A program made the translations under genes and the position numbers. 64,000 nt of DNA from Albophoma yamanashiensis (Eukaryota > Ascomycota > Sordariomycetes > Hypocreales > Ophiocordycipitaceae): contig BCKH01000007.1 of assembly GCA_001600555.1 (NCBI GenBank), positions 62,001-126,000 on the forward strand, given 5' to 3'. This document shows positions 23,610 to 35,825 of the stretch, piece by piece; within the stretch, counting starts at the first letter, position 1; each line of letters opens with the position of its first letter. The notes beneath the pieces were generated by a model. That model was not told the DNA's origin. It saw nothing but the letters and a program-made list of their open reading frames with translations, and searched no databases.

Positions 23610-25445
23610 TCATTCGTCTTTCTTCCCGACAAAGCCCCCTTTCTTCAATCCAAAAAAACTGACAACAACTACAACGGCAGTACTAGCAAAGATTGTCCAA
23701 AAAGCGGCCCGGAAGCCTTCCATCAATGCATATTTATGGTCTTTCTGTCCCGAGTGCTCAGTAACAGACGCGGCAATGGCCGCACTGACAGCGAGTCCCA
23801 CTGAATTACCAAATTGTGAGACCTCGCTGAAGACGCCTCCCGCCAGGGATTGCATATCCGCCGGAAAGGCATCCGAGATTACAAGATTTGACACCGTGAA
23901 GAGCACTGGAGGACCGTCAGCTGTATGAAGATAACGGCAGTAAGCAGTAGAACGTGCGAAGCTAGCCATACCATCAGGATTCACTGGCGAGAGGAACAAT
24001 GCCCAAAATGGCGAGTACCAATAGTTTTCCCCTATCTTGACTGTTGCCATGAGAGGTGGTGCGATCATGGTGATAACAGCAGAAACCACAGCGAGAGTCC
24101 GAATCTTGACGCGAGAAATGAGATAAGCTGTCGCGGCGTTAACACAAACGCCCATGATGACATGAGAGAGGAAGCGGAGGGAGCTCTGAAGGGCTGGCAG
24201 GCCTTCCACTTCTTGAAAACTATCCAATGCTGTTAGCGACGCGCGTCGCCCAACCTCATACGACGAGCCTGGAACAACTCACTAGAGCGTTGTGAAGTAT
24301 TCGATTCCGTTCAGGGACGCCCAACAAAAGAACACTGAAACACAAACCGAAGTAAATGACGCCTTCTTCCAAATACTGTTCGGAATAAGGGCTGGTCTTC
24401 CGTGCCTGGTTTGGTAATTCATCCAGAAAGGGAATATTGCTAGGAGAGAAAGTGACGTGACAAGCAAAGAAATATTTCGAACATCGCTGACGCTTTAGTA
24501 TGACGTTGTGATTGTCGCCAACACAAAGAGCAACAGACCGAGAGCAACGCTCAGGATCAACGCCCCCAGCCAATCTATGTCCTCAGCAAGGCGACGACTC
24601 CACTTCTTTTCTGACTGCGGATGCAATGACGGCAGTGACCAGATTGAAGCTGTCGAAAGACAGAAGTTGACCATAGCCATCATATAGTATGCCCATCTCC
24701 AGCCGATTGTGTCGGTGAAGATGCCGCCTAGCACCAAGCCTGACGCATATCCAAGAGGCTGGCCCATGCCATTCATGGCGAATGCGACATTGCGCCAGGC
24801 TCCCTTCGGGAAAGTGTTTGTGATCAGACTCACAGCCGTTGGTAGGCACATGGATATCGCAATACCCAAGAACGTCCGGAACAGAATGACTTGAATGCCA
24901 GTCGTAGCCAGTCCCAAGGCGACGGTAAAGGCGACAAAGAGGAAACTCCCAACCACCCACACCGATTTAGCTCCAATTGCGTCTGCGGCAGCCCCAAAAA
25001 TGAGGAGCAAACATCCCGCAGCCAGAGCATAAACGGCAGCGGGCCAGAGAATGAGTCCCTCCGAGAGACCCACGTCACGGGCTATACGAGGCAAGGCGGC
25101 GATGAGAATGCCAGAACCCATGGTATTGAGAAAGCTGATTCCGGCTAGCGTCACTATTACCGTGATGCCTTTAGCCTTCGATACAGCGATTCCACGCCCG
25201 AGGACTGGGGGTACATTCTCGGCTGCATCCAGCGTAGTATCGGGTGGGGGTTCTGGTCGCGATTCTGGAAGCTGAGGCGAAGGCGCAGGAATGCCACGAG
25301 CTGCAGCTACACCGGCAGGCCGCGCGGGCCTAGCTTGCCGTGGCACAACTTCCTCTTCAGCGGGTCCAGGTCCATTGGCTACGGTGCTGCCAAGAATGCC
25401 GGGGTTGTAGCCCGGGATATCGTTCTCAGTCCTCCGTTGGCCCAT
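23610..25445 (-). pseudogene. DHA2-type MFS drug transporter with in-frame TAA
   Basis: Exons 25445-24283, 24219-23972 and 23905-23610 join to 569 codons. A Pro-rich N-terminus of about 75 residues precedes the transporter; motif C-like GMGQPLGYASGLVLGGIFTD and TIGWRWAYY are DHA2 (14-TM efflux pump) signatures, as is NPDVLFTVSNLVIS formed by splicing intron 2. Codon 317, at 24495-24497, is TAA, yet the same frame continues without shift as SVSDVRNISLLVTS into conserved TM segments. No good donor allows an intron there. Either the gene is recently inactivated, the stop is read through, or the base is an error. The last intron is a multiple of three and lacks a stop, so it is easily missed. Confidence 0.7.
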
Positions 25446-27122
25446 GATGTGGCATGCAATGGTCGAGGATCAAGGGTGGTGCATGCTGACGGAAGGATGC
25501 ATTCCGCCCAGGCTCCCGTGGTCCTTAAGTAATCGGAAGTTGGTGTCTGGACGAACGATTTTCGCTCATCATGTCATTGAGCCGTCGCTTGGCGGTTCAA
25601 CGACCCGGCCGTGCCGGCGCCACCGCCACCATCATCCTTCGTTCACACGTGCCTTCCAAGCACCCCCTGCTGCGGCTAGGCACGGTTTGCCGCCCGGTGT
25701 GAGCAATCTGGCAATGCATGCTACAGGCCAAGAGGCGTATCGAGGGCATGAAACGAAGACGCCCGCCGCCGCCCATCCTGTTTGCTTTGTTGGGCGTGGT
25801 TGTCGTCAGCGGCCAACTACCAGACCTTACCAGCCTGTGAGCGAGAAGCCTAGGTGGGCACGCATGTCGGTACCTGTGCCAGTATGCGTCTCCACTGACT
25901 ACCCCGTACTCGTACTCTTACATTCGTCCTCCCATTGCTCTCGCCATGAGTGGGTGGTGGCGTTTGAACCCGACGGATACGTAGGTAGTATTCAGTGAAA
26001 GGAGATTACGTAGGTAGTACGAGCAAGTGTGCTGGGCCCGGGAAACATGGGGCGGGCGGGAAGCTCGATGGCGGGGAGCATGGCGAGCGGGCCTCAGGCC
26101 TGCTCCCCCGTCCTACTCCCTGTCACAGCTGATACGAGTAAACCTGCTTCTCGGCGGAAGGCATTTCCCGAAACGAGTTTCAAATGCCGTCGAGCCAGTT
26201 CTCCGGTTCTGATTGCTCTGTTGGGCTTGACCGCGAACAAGCCAGACTTCGCTCACCCAACTGCAGGAAGAGCTCCTGGCCGTTCAAGTTCCCCGACATG
26301 CACCGAACTTCAAGTAGGTATGTATCTGAGGGATGTGGGACCTTGCACGGCCAAGCTTTCCTAAATGGAGAATTACAATGAATGTTCATGGGATCCCATG
26401 TACGGCCCTTTTGCGGCGCCACTGGGATCCCTGCTCTCCGCACTCGTCACTCGTCAAACTCGCCCGATCTGCAGGCGACCTTGGCGAACCAGCGAACGAA
26501 CAACTCGAAATGCGGAGTGCACCACCCCAAATTTACGGGCTTTGGGGCCTTTTGCGAGGCTGTCTTGGCTGCCTCAGTGCTTATCGGGTGATGCGCCCGG
26601 GGCGAAACCCTGTACCTCGAACAGAATTGCCAATGAGCCAGCTGGAGAAGCATGAGATGCCCACCGAACCGTGGATCAGAATCCACCGTGCCTAGGACGT
26701 AGATACCACAGGTAAAGACTAGTGGTGCAGTCTAAGTTTGTACGATATCGCTGAGCCCTGCAGACTCCCTGCGGCACTGCTTCTCGAAACGTCCGAGGGT
26801 GCGGCGCCTGTCCTGGGAATATCGCCCGGTGACCGTTGGCTGGCTCGTTGATCGTCCCCTACCCTCCCTTTCTCGGAATCTCACTTGGAGGCCTGACACC
26901 CAATGCCACCCTCTTAGTCGTCAGTATATTGCGCATCGCCTTGATATCAGTCCCTCCTTTAAATTTGGCTCTTCCCACCTCCACCCCCCTTCGACCGCGT
27001 CCCTCTGCCGCCCCTCTCGACCTTGGTTCACTTCGTGGGCAACACCACGAACACCCCCTTTCTTTCTCATCATAGCAGTCTTGGAGAGCAGCATCTCATT
27101 CGGACTGAAATAAGGCAGAGTC
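25446..27122. other. Intergenic, no gene recognised
   Basis: About 1.7 kb between divergent transporter genes. A short direct repeat tacgtaggtagta occurs near 25978 and 26008. CT-rich sequence just before 27123 (26980-27080) resembles a fungal promoter/5' UTR. Confidence 0.55.
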
Positions 27123-29252
27123 ATGACCTCCAAGACGGAGCCCGTGGGGTCGCACCCCTCAGTCGAAGAAGGCCATGGCACGCCCCATGCTGCCCGAGAG
27201 GAAGGGTTCGTTCCCAACGAGAAGCTCAAGACTCATCCCTCAGCCGCCGAAGAGTACGGCACGACCCAGGTTATCCCAAAGGAGGAAGCCTTGCCTCGCA
27301 GCGATAATTTCGCGACGCGCAACGGTATCAATTTAGAATCTTTCAAGAAAGCTCATTATGGCCTCGGAATTATTGAACTCGAGCGACCTATGAAAACCCG
27401 GCACTTGCATATGATCGCCATTGGCGGCTCCATTGGCGCTGGATTCTTCGTCGGCTCTGGAGGGGCTCTGAGCAAAGGTGTAAGTCCATCGCGTCCCCAT
27501 CTTACGATCCCTATCCTGCGAAAGGCTTTTGCGTTGTCCCTAAGTTATGTTTTGGCATTGGCGCGACTTGGTATTCCTCTTGCTGACGAGTTACCCCGTC
27601 TACAGGGCCCTGGCAGCGTGTTTATTGATTTCTTGATTATTGGCATCATGATGTTCAACGTCGGTGAGTACATCGCTTCGGCGAGGATTTTCAGAGACGC
27701 TTTTGTGGCGGGCTGCCCAGTTCCATCGTCCTATGCTCCGCCTCGAGCTTCCCTTCCTCTCGACTAATGCCGGTACTAACATTTGACAAGTCTACGCTCT
27801 TGGAGAGCTCGCCGTTATGTACCCGGTGTCTGGTGGCTTCTATACCTACTCGGCTCGCTTTATCGACCCTGCGTGGGGCTTCGCTATGGGTTGGAATTAC
27901 GTCTTCCAATGGGCCGCCGTCCTACCTCTGGAACTGACAGTCTGCGGTATTACGATCCAATACTGGAACCCGGATATCTCGGTTGGCGTATGGATTGCAG
28001 TGTTCCTCGTCGTCATTATCATTGTCAACGTCTTCGGTGCACTTGGCTATGCTGAAGAGGAATTCTGGGCCTCGTTGTTTAAGCTAACTGCCACCTGCAT
28101 CTTCCTCGTTATTGCCCTCGTCCTTGTCTTGGGCGGGGGCCCGAAAGGTGGCCGATATGATCAATACTGGGGCGCTCAATACTGGTACGACCCCGGCGCT
28201 TTTAAGAACGGCTTCAAAGGCTTCTGTTCGGTCTTCGTTACAGCTGCCTTCTCCTTTTCTGGAACCGAACTAGTTGGCCTCGCCGCTGCAGAGTCTCAGA
28301 ACCCCGTCAAATCGCTCCCTGGTGCTATCAAGCAAGTTTTCTGGCGAATCACTCTCTTCTATATCCTAGGACTGTTCTTCGTTGGCCTGCTTATTGACTG
28401 CAACGACCCTGCGCTGCTTTCGGATAGCGCTTATGCGGACCCCAAAGCCTCTCCATTTGTCTTGGTGGGCAAATACGCCGGCCTGAAGGGTTTCGATCAC
28501 TTTATGAATCTCGTCATCCTCGTCTCCGTCTTGTCTATTGGAGTCTCGGGCGTCTATGGTGGCTCGCGAACTCTCACAGCCATGGCCCAGCAAGGCTATG
28601 CCCCTAAGATTTTTACATATATTGACAAGTCAGGCCGCCCCTTGCCGTCGGTCATCGTCCTTATCCTGTTTGGCTTTGTAGCCTTTGTGAGCCTAAGCGC
28701 CTCAGGTCCTACCGTCTTCGATTGGCTTCAGGCGCTCTCGGGCCTCGCGGCACTCTTCACTTGGGGCTCCGTTTGTCTAGCTCATATTCGATTCCGCAAA
28801 GCGTGGAAGTTCCATGGCCATACGCTGGACGAAATTCCTTTCCAGGCCGCGGGAGGCATATACGGCTCGTACCTCGGCTTGTTCCTATGCGTGATCGTCT
28901 TGATTGCCCAGGTGAGGCATTTTCCGCGCCTTTGTCCTTCCCCAGTGATATTCTATGTACCTGCTAGCCTATGCTAACTTAATCTCGTCAGTTCTACACC
29001 GCCATTGCGGCCCCCCCGGGCCAATCGGGAGTAGGTACGGCGGAGAGCTTCTTCAAACAGTACCTTGCAGCACCTGTGGTCATCATGTTTTGGCTTATCG
29101 GATACCTCTGGAAACGTGAGGGCTGGCTCAGAACTGCGCAGATGGATGTCGATACTGGCCGACGTGAGCTAGACTGGGATGAGATTAAGGCCTACCGAGC
29201 CACTGTTGCGTCGTGGCCGGCGTGGAGACGGATCATGCATATTTTCATCTGA
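27123..29252 (+). CDS. Amino-acid permease (APC superfamily, fungal YAT family)
   Basis: Four exons (27123-27479, 27606-27663, 27791-28911, 28992-29252) give 598 residues with a polar N-terminal tail of about 85 residues, then twelve TM segments. The start of TM1, RHLHMIAIGGSIGAGFFVGS, is the hallmark of fungal amino-acid permeases; FSFSGTELVGLAAAESQNP and VYGGSRTLTAMAQQGYAPK are further YAT blocks. It imports amino acids across the plasma membrane. The 58-base second exon is short but required for GPGSVFIDFLIIGIMMFNV. Substrate range cannot be told; it resembles general permeases such as Gap1/INDA1 types. Confidence 0.93.
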
Positions 29253-30804
29253 TAAGTTGGCGCGATGGCAGGATAGATCAGGAGCACTAGCGCTGTCTGG
29301 CGACAGATCACTTGCCGCTTGGCCTCGAAGCTCCAGATCAGAAATCTTCTTCTGATTATTTTGTCTTTATACTCTTGTGCCAGCTAGTAGCTTTTGATAG
29401 ACACTACTTGCATGGTCTAGCACTTGTCCGCTATGGCAGATAGCTTGATCGCTATACGATAACGCTTGAATAGCCTTCCTGTCCTAACGAATACGAGAAC
29501 TTACAATCGCTCAGGCAGGTCTGCAAAATGGTTTCGGACAACTTCCGTTCTAGGAATACGCCGTATCTTGCAATCCTCGAAGACGAGAAGATGATCTTCA
29601 GCAAGAGGGAACCTGCGAGTTGATGATTCGGTGGGAGCATGCTACATGGCCCTTCACACTTGCGTGAAGCAGCACCTCACCTCAGTTATAGTATCTGACA
29701 AAACGCAGTGACAAGCACTGCAAGCTGTTGCGGGGGTCGCACTTGGAAATGTCGGCGCTGGGTTCGACGAGGGACCTCGTGAGCGACGTCACATCGAGCT
29801 GCAGGTTCCACATGAGTCTTGCATGTGGCGTTGTGCCAAGAAAAGGCGCGAAGATTCCTTTTAGGTATCGTGGGGGTGGACCTTCGGGTGTGCATGTGCA
29901 GATGACGCCTAGCGTGAACGTAGGTCCACCCCCGGAATTTTCGTATCCTCGTAGCCCCTCCCAGTTTAGCGGTGTCCAACGGATGGTACCTGCTGCATCG
30001 CTTGTTGCGACACCATCCATATTATCCGCTGTTGGTGCTGTTCTCTCGAAACGTAAGCATATATGTACTCGTGCATCGGCCATATCCTACGAGTACAAGA
30101 AGCCTGACCAGTTAATTGACCAACACGGCTTAGTTTAGCGCACTGTTTTCTTCTGCCTAGCTCATACAAAGTAGAGACCTGCAGACTACAAAAGTGTTTC
30201 AGAGTCTAACGGTAGTAATCAATCACCTCTTGGCCAAGTCAGTTACAGTTACTCCGTACACGTGGCAGTTTCTCGAAATACTAAGCAAACGCTTTGGGCA
30301 CTCAACTACCCGCATCATTTGCAGTCTCTGCGCATGTAGGCGCATGTAGAAATGATCTTTTTACATAAAATAGCGATGTGGTAGCCAGGTTACAGCGAGC
30401 CAACGTTGCGGAGAAATAATAGCAGGACCATGGACCAGAGCGTTGGGGCGATGGCTGACGTCAGACGCAACGTAGAGCCTACACCAGTACGCATTTGCGC
30501 GAAGTTTTAATATCAGTTCAATGATACCAAGGGACAAAAGTTAAACTTATCTTCAGATGGAGGGAACTGACAGAGCTTGGTTATTCAGGCGGTCAGTAGT
30601 AGCGGAATCGTCCATGAAAGGGCATTTGATACATTACTTGCTTCTGTACACGCCACTCAAGTCTATTGTTCTCGGTCCCGTTTTTCTGTTTCCTTTTCTT
30701 ATGTTTTTCTATTCTTTGGACTTTTGTCGCAGATTCGTCACCAGTCTCGCCAAATCACTTCCTCCTACATCTCCGAACCTCACCACGACACATTGATACC
30801 TCGC
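29253..30804. other. Intergenic; perfect 12-bp inverted repeat and a doubtful small frame
   Basis: Contains arms 29872-29883 and 29922-29933 (gggggtggacct with its exact complement, 38-base loop), and TACTCCGTA at 30250-30258. A 133-codon minus-strand ATG frame at 29682-30083 spans the hairpin, but the plus strand is open over the same stretch, so coding status is undecided. Confidence 0.5.
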
Positions 30805-33058
30805 CTACCACCAAGCCATCGACGCGTCACGGAAGGTGTTGGTCAAGCAGTGCAAGTCTCCATTATTAGCGTGGAAAAACCACTCGTCCAAGAAGTCGAC
30901 ATTTTTGAAACCGGCCTTTTTGTAGGCTATTTGGGCCTCGACTTCGAACACGTCTCGACCATTGATGATCGGACCCCAGGGTTTAGGTGCAAGAAAATGC
31001 GACTCGGATAGGGTCAACCCGTTTACCAAGTTGGGGAGATAAAACTCGATGGGGATCTCATCACCCCAGGACTGCCGACGCTCGAACGCGGTTTGGTTCC
31101 CTATCGATTGTCCTGCAGGGCCGTGCAAGTCAGAATTAGCAGGTTGTTCCTCGCCTCCATCTAGCTGCTCAAGGCCATGTCGCTTGTTCATCCTCGCACG
31201 GAGGTGATCGCGTACTAGATATTCGGGTCCCACCAACGCCGGCACACGGAAGATATCAGCATCGGAAATCCCAGTCTCCATCTTCAGAATATCGATGTTC
31301 GCCTGCATACGCTGCGCCGCAGTTTCAGCAGTTTCGATATTGGATTCGATTGCAAGAAACTCGTCAATAGAAGGCCTTAGCAGGTTTGGTGTGTCTCTTT
31401 CGGCGCTAATGACAGACTCGCTGCCAAACCCACGTTTTTGAGCGTCTCTTAGAAGCTTGAGGCCGAGTTGCGGATCAACGACCATGACACTCCAACCCCG
31501 GCAGGACTTGGACGGCACAAAGTGAACGATCTCATCGATGTGTTTGATATTGAGCCAACTTGAGTCCAGTATAAGAGGGTCTTGTATCTCTTGGGCGCGA
31601 AAGAAATCGCGAGCACGAGGGTCATTGGCCTTGTCGCCTCCCATAATGACCCTCCCAGCTGGGTACTTCCTGCCGTTGAACTCGTAAGGGGGAATCGCCT
31701 CAATGTTTCCACCAGCCTGATATGTGTCATCCACGAAGCCCTTGGAGCTCTTAGGGTTCGAGACAACTCGCAGCCCACCAACTCCGTCGGTTCGAAGGTG
31801 GGTGTATATCAAGCGCACCTACCTGCGCCGCTGGCGTCGGCCCTCAATCATGATGCGCAGTGCAATTGGTCCGTGGGGCCCTGGCATGCTCGTATAGCCG
31901 GGTTCAAAGTAATCCTGAGTCCAAGGGTCTTTTGTCGGAAGCCTGATGAGCGGGCCCGGAACCTGGGCTTTTGCCATGCTCTTTTTAATGCCACGAAGGA
32001 CATGTTTGACGTCTATATGGGGGGCCGGGTATCTAGGGAAGCGAGAAAAAAACATCTGCTGGATTGATTGCCGATGATGATGGATCATGACCGGTGCGAC
32101 ACGTAGCATTACTTTGTCTGTGGAGGTGAACGAACCATCCTTGACGGTAAACCCAACGGTTGCTCTGCCATCCCAGGCACCGGCTCTTCGACTGTCACGA
32201 GCATCGATCCCGAGAGAGGTACCTTTGGCGACTTCGTGAGCCGGAAATATGGTGCGATTGGTGACAATCTCCCATCCTTCCCCTCGAGGACGGAAAATAC
32301 GGACAAGGCGGCGAGCGATGGGATCCGAGACGGATACCGTAGCCGTTGCCGATCCGTTCAAGCCGTAGATTGGAACGGTACGAATTGGAGCCATATAATG
32401 AGAGGACCGCTGAATATCATCCGAGGCATCATGGCATTGTGCCAGAATCTTAAGAGAAGTCTTTTTGTCTCGAAACAGCTCGGAGTTTGCGCAACGACGT
32501 CCTGTATCGCCAATATTTGCAAGGAAGAGGGCACCCGATGTCTCCGACCAGCTGTCCTTTCCTTCAACATCGCTTGAACCATCAACGTCAACGATGCCGT
32601 CACGGTTCGTGTCAGCGCGAATGTCGGCTTTGAACCAGGCCTTAGGACCACCTTCCGGCTGCTTGGGTGCTACAGGCCGGTAAGGGCTGATGCTCTTCTT
32701 GACGACGTCCCGATAGACCAGTTTGTCGTTTGCTATCGATTGAGAAATACATTCTCTCGCTTCGCCGCTGGCTGGAACTATAGTCTCCGTCAAACCCCAG
32801 ACAGAGCTGGTCCTTGGTGGTAGATTGCTTGGGCTGAGTCTCAGATGATGCAGGTCGACGGGGGTTCAAGTGCGTGGTGAGACCATCCAAGCCGTCAGGC
32901 TGCTTCACTTCTGGAAACTGAGAAGCACATTCCCTCACATCCCGTTGACAAGTCTTGGAGTCTCCACCGTGGTTGGCGCAAAGCTGCTCCTTCCCACTAA
33001 GTGGTCCTGCACAGGCTACTCCGGCCAAGCCGTTAAGCAACAAAAGAATTCCCTTCAT
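30805..33058 (-). pseudogene. Secreted protein-arginine deiminase (PAD), disrupted
   Basis: Converts protein arginine to citrulline in intact homologues. It opens with a signal peptide (MKGILLLLNGLAGVACAG) and a Cys motif KEQLC...RECASQ that partly recurs as KDQLC...RECISQ. Catalytic elements of the C-terminal PAD domain are all present: Asp in DPWTQDYFEPGY, GGNIE, His/Asp in KHIDEIVHFVPS, and Cys in NGDLHCLTNTFRD near the C-terminus (TGC at 30847-30849). Two lesions interrupt it. The frame changes between about 32755 and 32795, inside the second Cys motif, without a good intron. A TAG at 31819-31821 is followed in the same frame by RLIYTHLRTDGVGGL. About 750 codons in all. Sequencing error, readthrough or an unusual intron remain alternatives. 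Confidence 0.75.
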
Positions 33059-34086
33059 AGAAGCTGAATTTGTAAGCCATGTTCGTCTTGAGTGAGTGAT
33101 TGAGGTGTATCACCTGGGAGACTTGATGTTGGCGTAAGAGGTGACTGAGTCTATTGGAAAATAAATGAATGAATACAAAGGTACGAGGGAACAGAATCCA
33201 GTAAAAAGAGCGAATCCTTGAGATCCAAGTTCTTCTCAACAAGGTGCTAGGGTCATCAACCTTATATATACCAAGGCGTCTTGCATTGTCAAGCCATAAA
33301 GTGGTTCATGGATCGTAGAGGACGAACCCTGACGTGCAAAACATTGTCAAAATTGGTCATCACAGCTGAAGCATGATTCGCAAGGGTTCGTAAGCCCCAC
33401 CCACGTATGAAACCGACTGTCATATCATGATTCACGTGGACTGCGACGTTCTTGCAGAAGGGTTATGTTCTTCCTCAGCTCATATGCACCCCTACCAACA
33501 TTAAGGCTTCGGCCGAACTTGAATGCCAAGTGCAGATCAATTTAAAAGGTGTGGCACACATATGAATAGAGCTGAAGCTGCAGTCCCAAGGCAGATGCAA
33601 GCGTAGTGAAAAGAACAATCCTGGCATGGACTGTGCTAGTAGCACCTTCTCGGAGATACTTTCCGTGAACCTTTTGCGATAATCCCTATTAAGACAGGGG
33701 ACGTAATTAAATCAACTTTAAATCAACTTGAAATGGAATCATTGCTTATAATGGAGCTCGATATAGATTGCGAGGTGTTTGGAGCCGCCTGAGCTCGGTT
33801 GATGGGCTCGGCATCTAACGGCATAACATACCAGCCTGGTCCCGGGGCCTCCCATAGCAGGAACTGCTGCCGGCTCGCTGCATCGCCAAGCATATGTGCT
33901 GAATACTTTAATTTGTCAATGAGGCTATGACGATCATGGCCTGCTATCGATTGATGTCGGCAACGGGCAGCGTCGGACGGATTGGGCGCGCATCCCGAGC
34001 ACAACGCCCCCGTTCCGCGGGCCAGCCCGCCACGTTCGCGCATGTGCTCGTAAGCTGTGCATCGGTTCCGGGTATCTGAGGAGGTC
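33059..34086. other. Intergenic, no gene recognised
   Basis: Promoter of the PAD gene and 3' flank of the SDR gene. A minus-strand frame ending at 33723 contains a protein-like stretch (QFLLWEAPGPGWYVMPL), but no start, splice or family supports it. Confidence 0.5.
33261..33270 (-). promoter_or_regulatory. TATA-like element of the PAD gene
   Basis: Minus-strand tatatataag lies about 205 bases upstream of the PAD start codon, in otherwise mixed sequence. It suggests the core promoter remains; the actual start site is unknown. Confidence 0.4.
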
Positions 34087-35165
34087 TCAGTCCTTCTTTG
34101 CCCGCAGGGCATCGCGCACCCTCTTGCCCCAGACGCCAACCCGAAAAAACCTGGCAACGATACGCTCACTCAGCCACGCCGGCATCAAGGTCAAGAGCCA
34201 TGCCTTCAGCGACATCCCGCCGGCCCAGAACCAGTCGGGAGTGCCGCCCAACAAGCCGCCGAGCCAGCCTTCTCCCCTCAGCGCCGCGCCCACGAGCTTC
34301 TTGGCGTACAGCTCAGTCGGCACCGTCGCGCTCGTCTGGCTGAAGGTCAACCGCCACCGGAAGATGTCGTCGACGGGCCGGTACAGCGAGTCCGCCGGCA
34401 GCGTGCGGTCGAAGTGGCTCGCGATGTTGGAGCGCACGGTGCCCGTCATGGCAACCATGACGCGCACGCCGACGGGCCGCAGCTCCAGGCGGAGCGCGCG
34501 AGAGTAGACGTTCAAGGCCCCCTTGGTAGACGAGTATATGGCGCCGAAGAGATAAGGCATCACGCTCGATATGGACGAGATGTTGATGATGAGACCGCGC
34601 GCAGGGATGAGCAGGCCAATGAAGGCCTGGCACATGAGCATGGGGCCGAAGACGTTGGCCTCGTACGTGGCGCGCACATCGTCGAGCTCCATGTCCAGGG
34701 CCGGGATCGTGTGCGTGCGGCCGCTGAGGCATGAAACGTAAGCATTGAGCGTCGACGGCGCGGGAATGAGGCAGGCACTGGGGCTTACGCGTTGTTGACG
34801 AGGATGTCGAGCTTGCCGTCGGTGATGCTGGCCACTTCGGCCTTGCACGCAGCAATACTCGCCGTGTCGGTCACATCGAGCTGCACGACGCTCATGCCCA
34901 TCTCACCCATGCTCTTAAGAGGGCCCGTGTTGCGCGCCGTGGCGATGACATGGCAGCCTGCGTTGTTGGTGTGAGTTTCGCGCGAAAGCCGCCGCAACGG
35001 GACCTGATGGGACGGCACCTCTCCTGTGGAATTCCATGGCCAAGGCATGGCCGATGCCTCCAGGCGAGCAGCTGGGCAAAAAATCGACGTGGTCAGCGTT
35101 GGTCCGATGCGGAGCGAACGGAGGGCTTACCCCGTGATGAGAACCGACGTCTTTCCTGCGGACAT
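34087..35165 (-). CDS. Short-chain dehydrogenase/reductase, AYR1-like
   Basis: Exons 35165-35131, 35071-35019, 34957-34789 and 34723-34087 give 297 residues. The N-terminus after splicing is SVLITGCSPGGIGHALAMEF, the NAD(P) glycine motif with the CSPGGIG form typical of Ayr1-type 1-acyldihydroxyacetone-phosphate reductases. NNAGRTHTIPALDMELDDVR, the Ser in NISSISSV and YSSTK (Tyr/Lys) complete the classical SDR active site. The hydrophobic C-terminal part (PDWFWAGGMSLKAWLLTLMP) fits ER or lipid-droplet association. NADPH-dependent lipid reduction is inferred from family. Confidence 0.9.
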
Positions 35166-35825
35166 CTTGACTGGCTTGTTGTTGCAGCAGGCGCAGAATC
35201 GGTAAATCCTCTTCCTGAGTGGGTTGGGTTGCAATCGCGAAGTAGGCCGTCGGCGTCTTTCGCTCTTCACAGTCGACGGCGAGGTCAACGCTGCGCCAAA
35301 CCCCTGCAATCGCATTTAACTCGCGACCCCTCCACGGCACGCGAGCCTCGGCTCACAGAAGCTTTCCATTTGATGTTGCGCCGCCCGCTCCACCGTGGCC
35401 GCCAGCCTTCCACCCACCACCGCAATCCCGCTGCCACCGGACGTCGGTACAGATCCGCTCCGACTTGCATAATACCGTCCCGTCGTCTTTGGCGGGGTCT
35501 CTCTCATGCGGCCTGCAAGGGAACGGAGGCCCCGGCAGTGTCCGTTGGTCTCGGCTGCCCTCGCATCGATGCTGCCGCGAGATGGGCATGCTGCAAGTTC
35601 ACCATGCAAGCGAAAGGGGATACCCGAGTTGTTCGAGCTACTCCATTTGCTATTACTCCGTATATCTATTGCCTTCCAAGGGGCAGACCGATTTCCGTAA
35701 ATACAACCAAAACAGACGCCATCGCTGATGCGAATCTGCAGCTCTCAGCAAGCAGCAACCTCCGGAGCCGCCATTAACGCCCCAGTCCTCATTTCGCCCG
35801 AACTCGCCATCGTCGATTACCCACA
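35166..35825. other. Intergenic, no gene recognised
   Basis: Upstream region of the SDR gene, with TACTCCGTA at 35654-35662. Overlapping short frames on both strands are not credible genes. Confidence 0.55.

Noticed and set aside
29682..30083. 133-codon minus-strand frame
   Set aside because: Looks moderately protein-like but the opposite strand is equally open and no family or splice evidence supports it; kept only as a note.
31819..31821. Explaining the PAD TAG by a normal GT-AG intron starting gtaggt
   Set aside because: Every nearby AG acceptor gives the wrong phase or another stop, and the sequence removed would include conserved PAD residues.
33723..34169. 148-codon minus-strand frame after the SDR gene
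   Set aside because: Starts inside the SDR 3' end and shows no independent start or domain.
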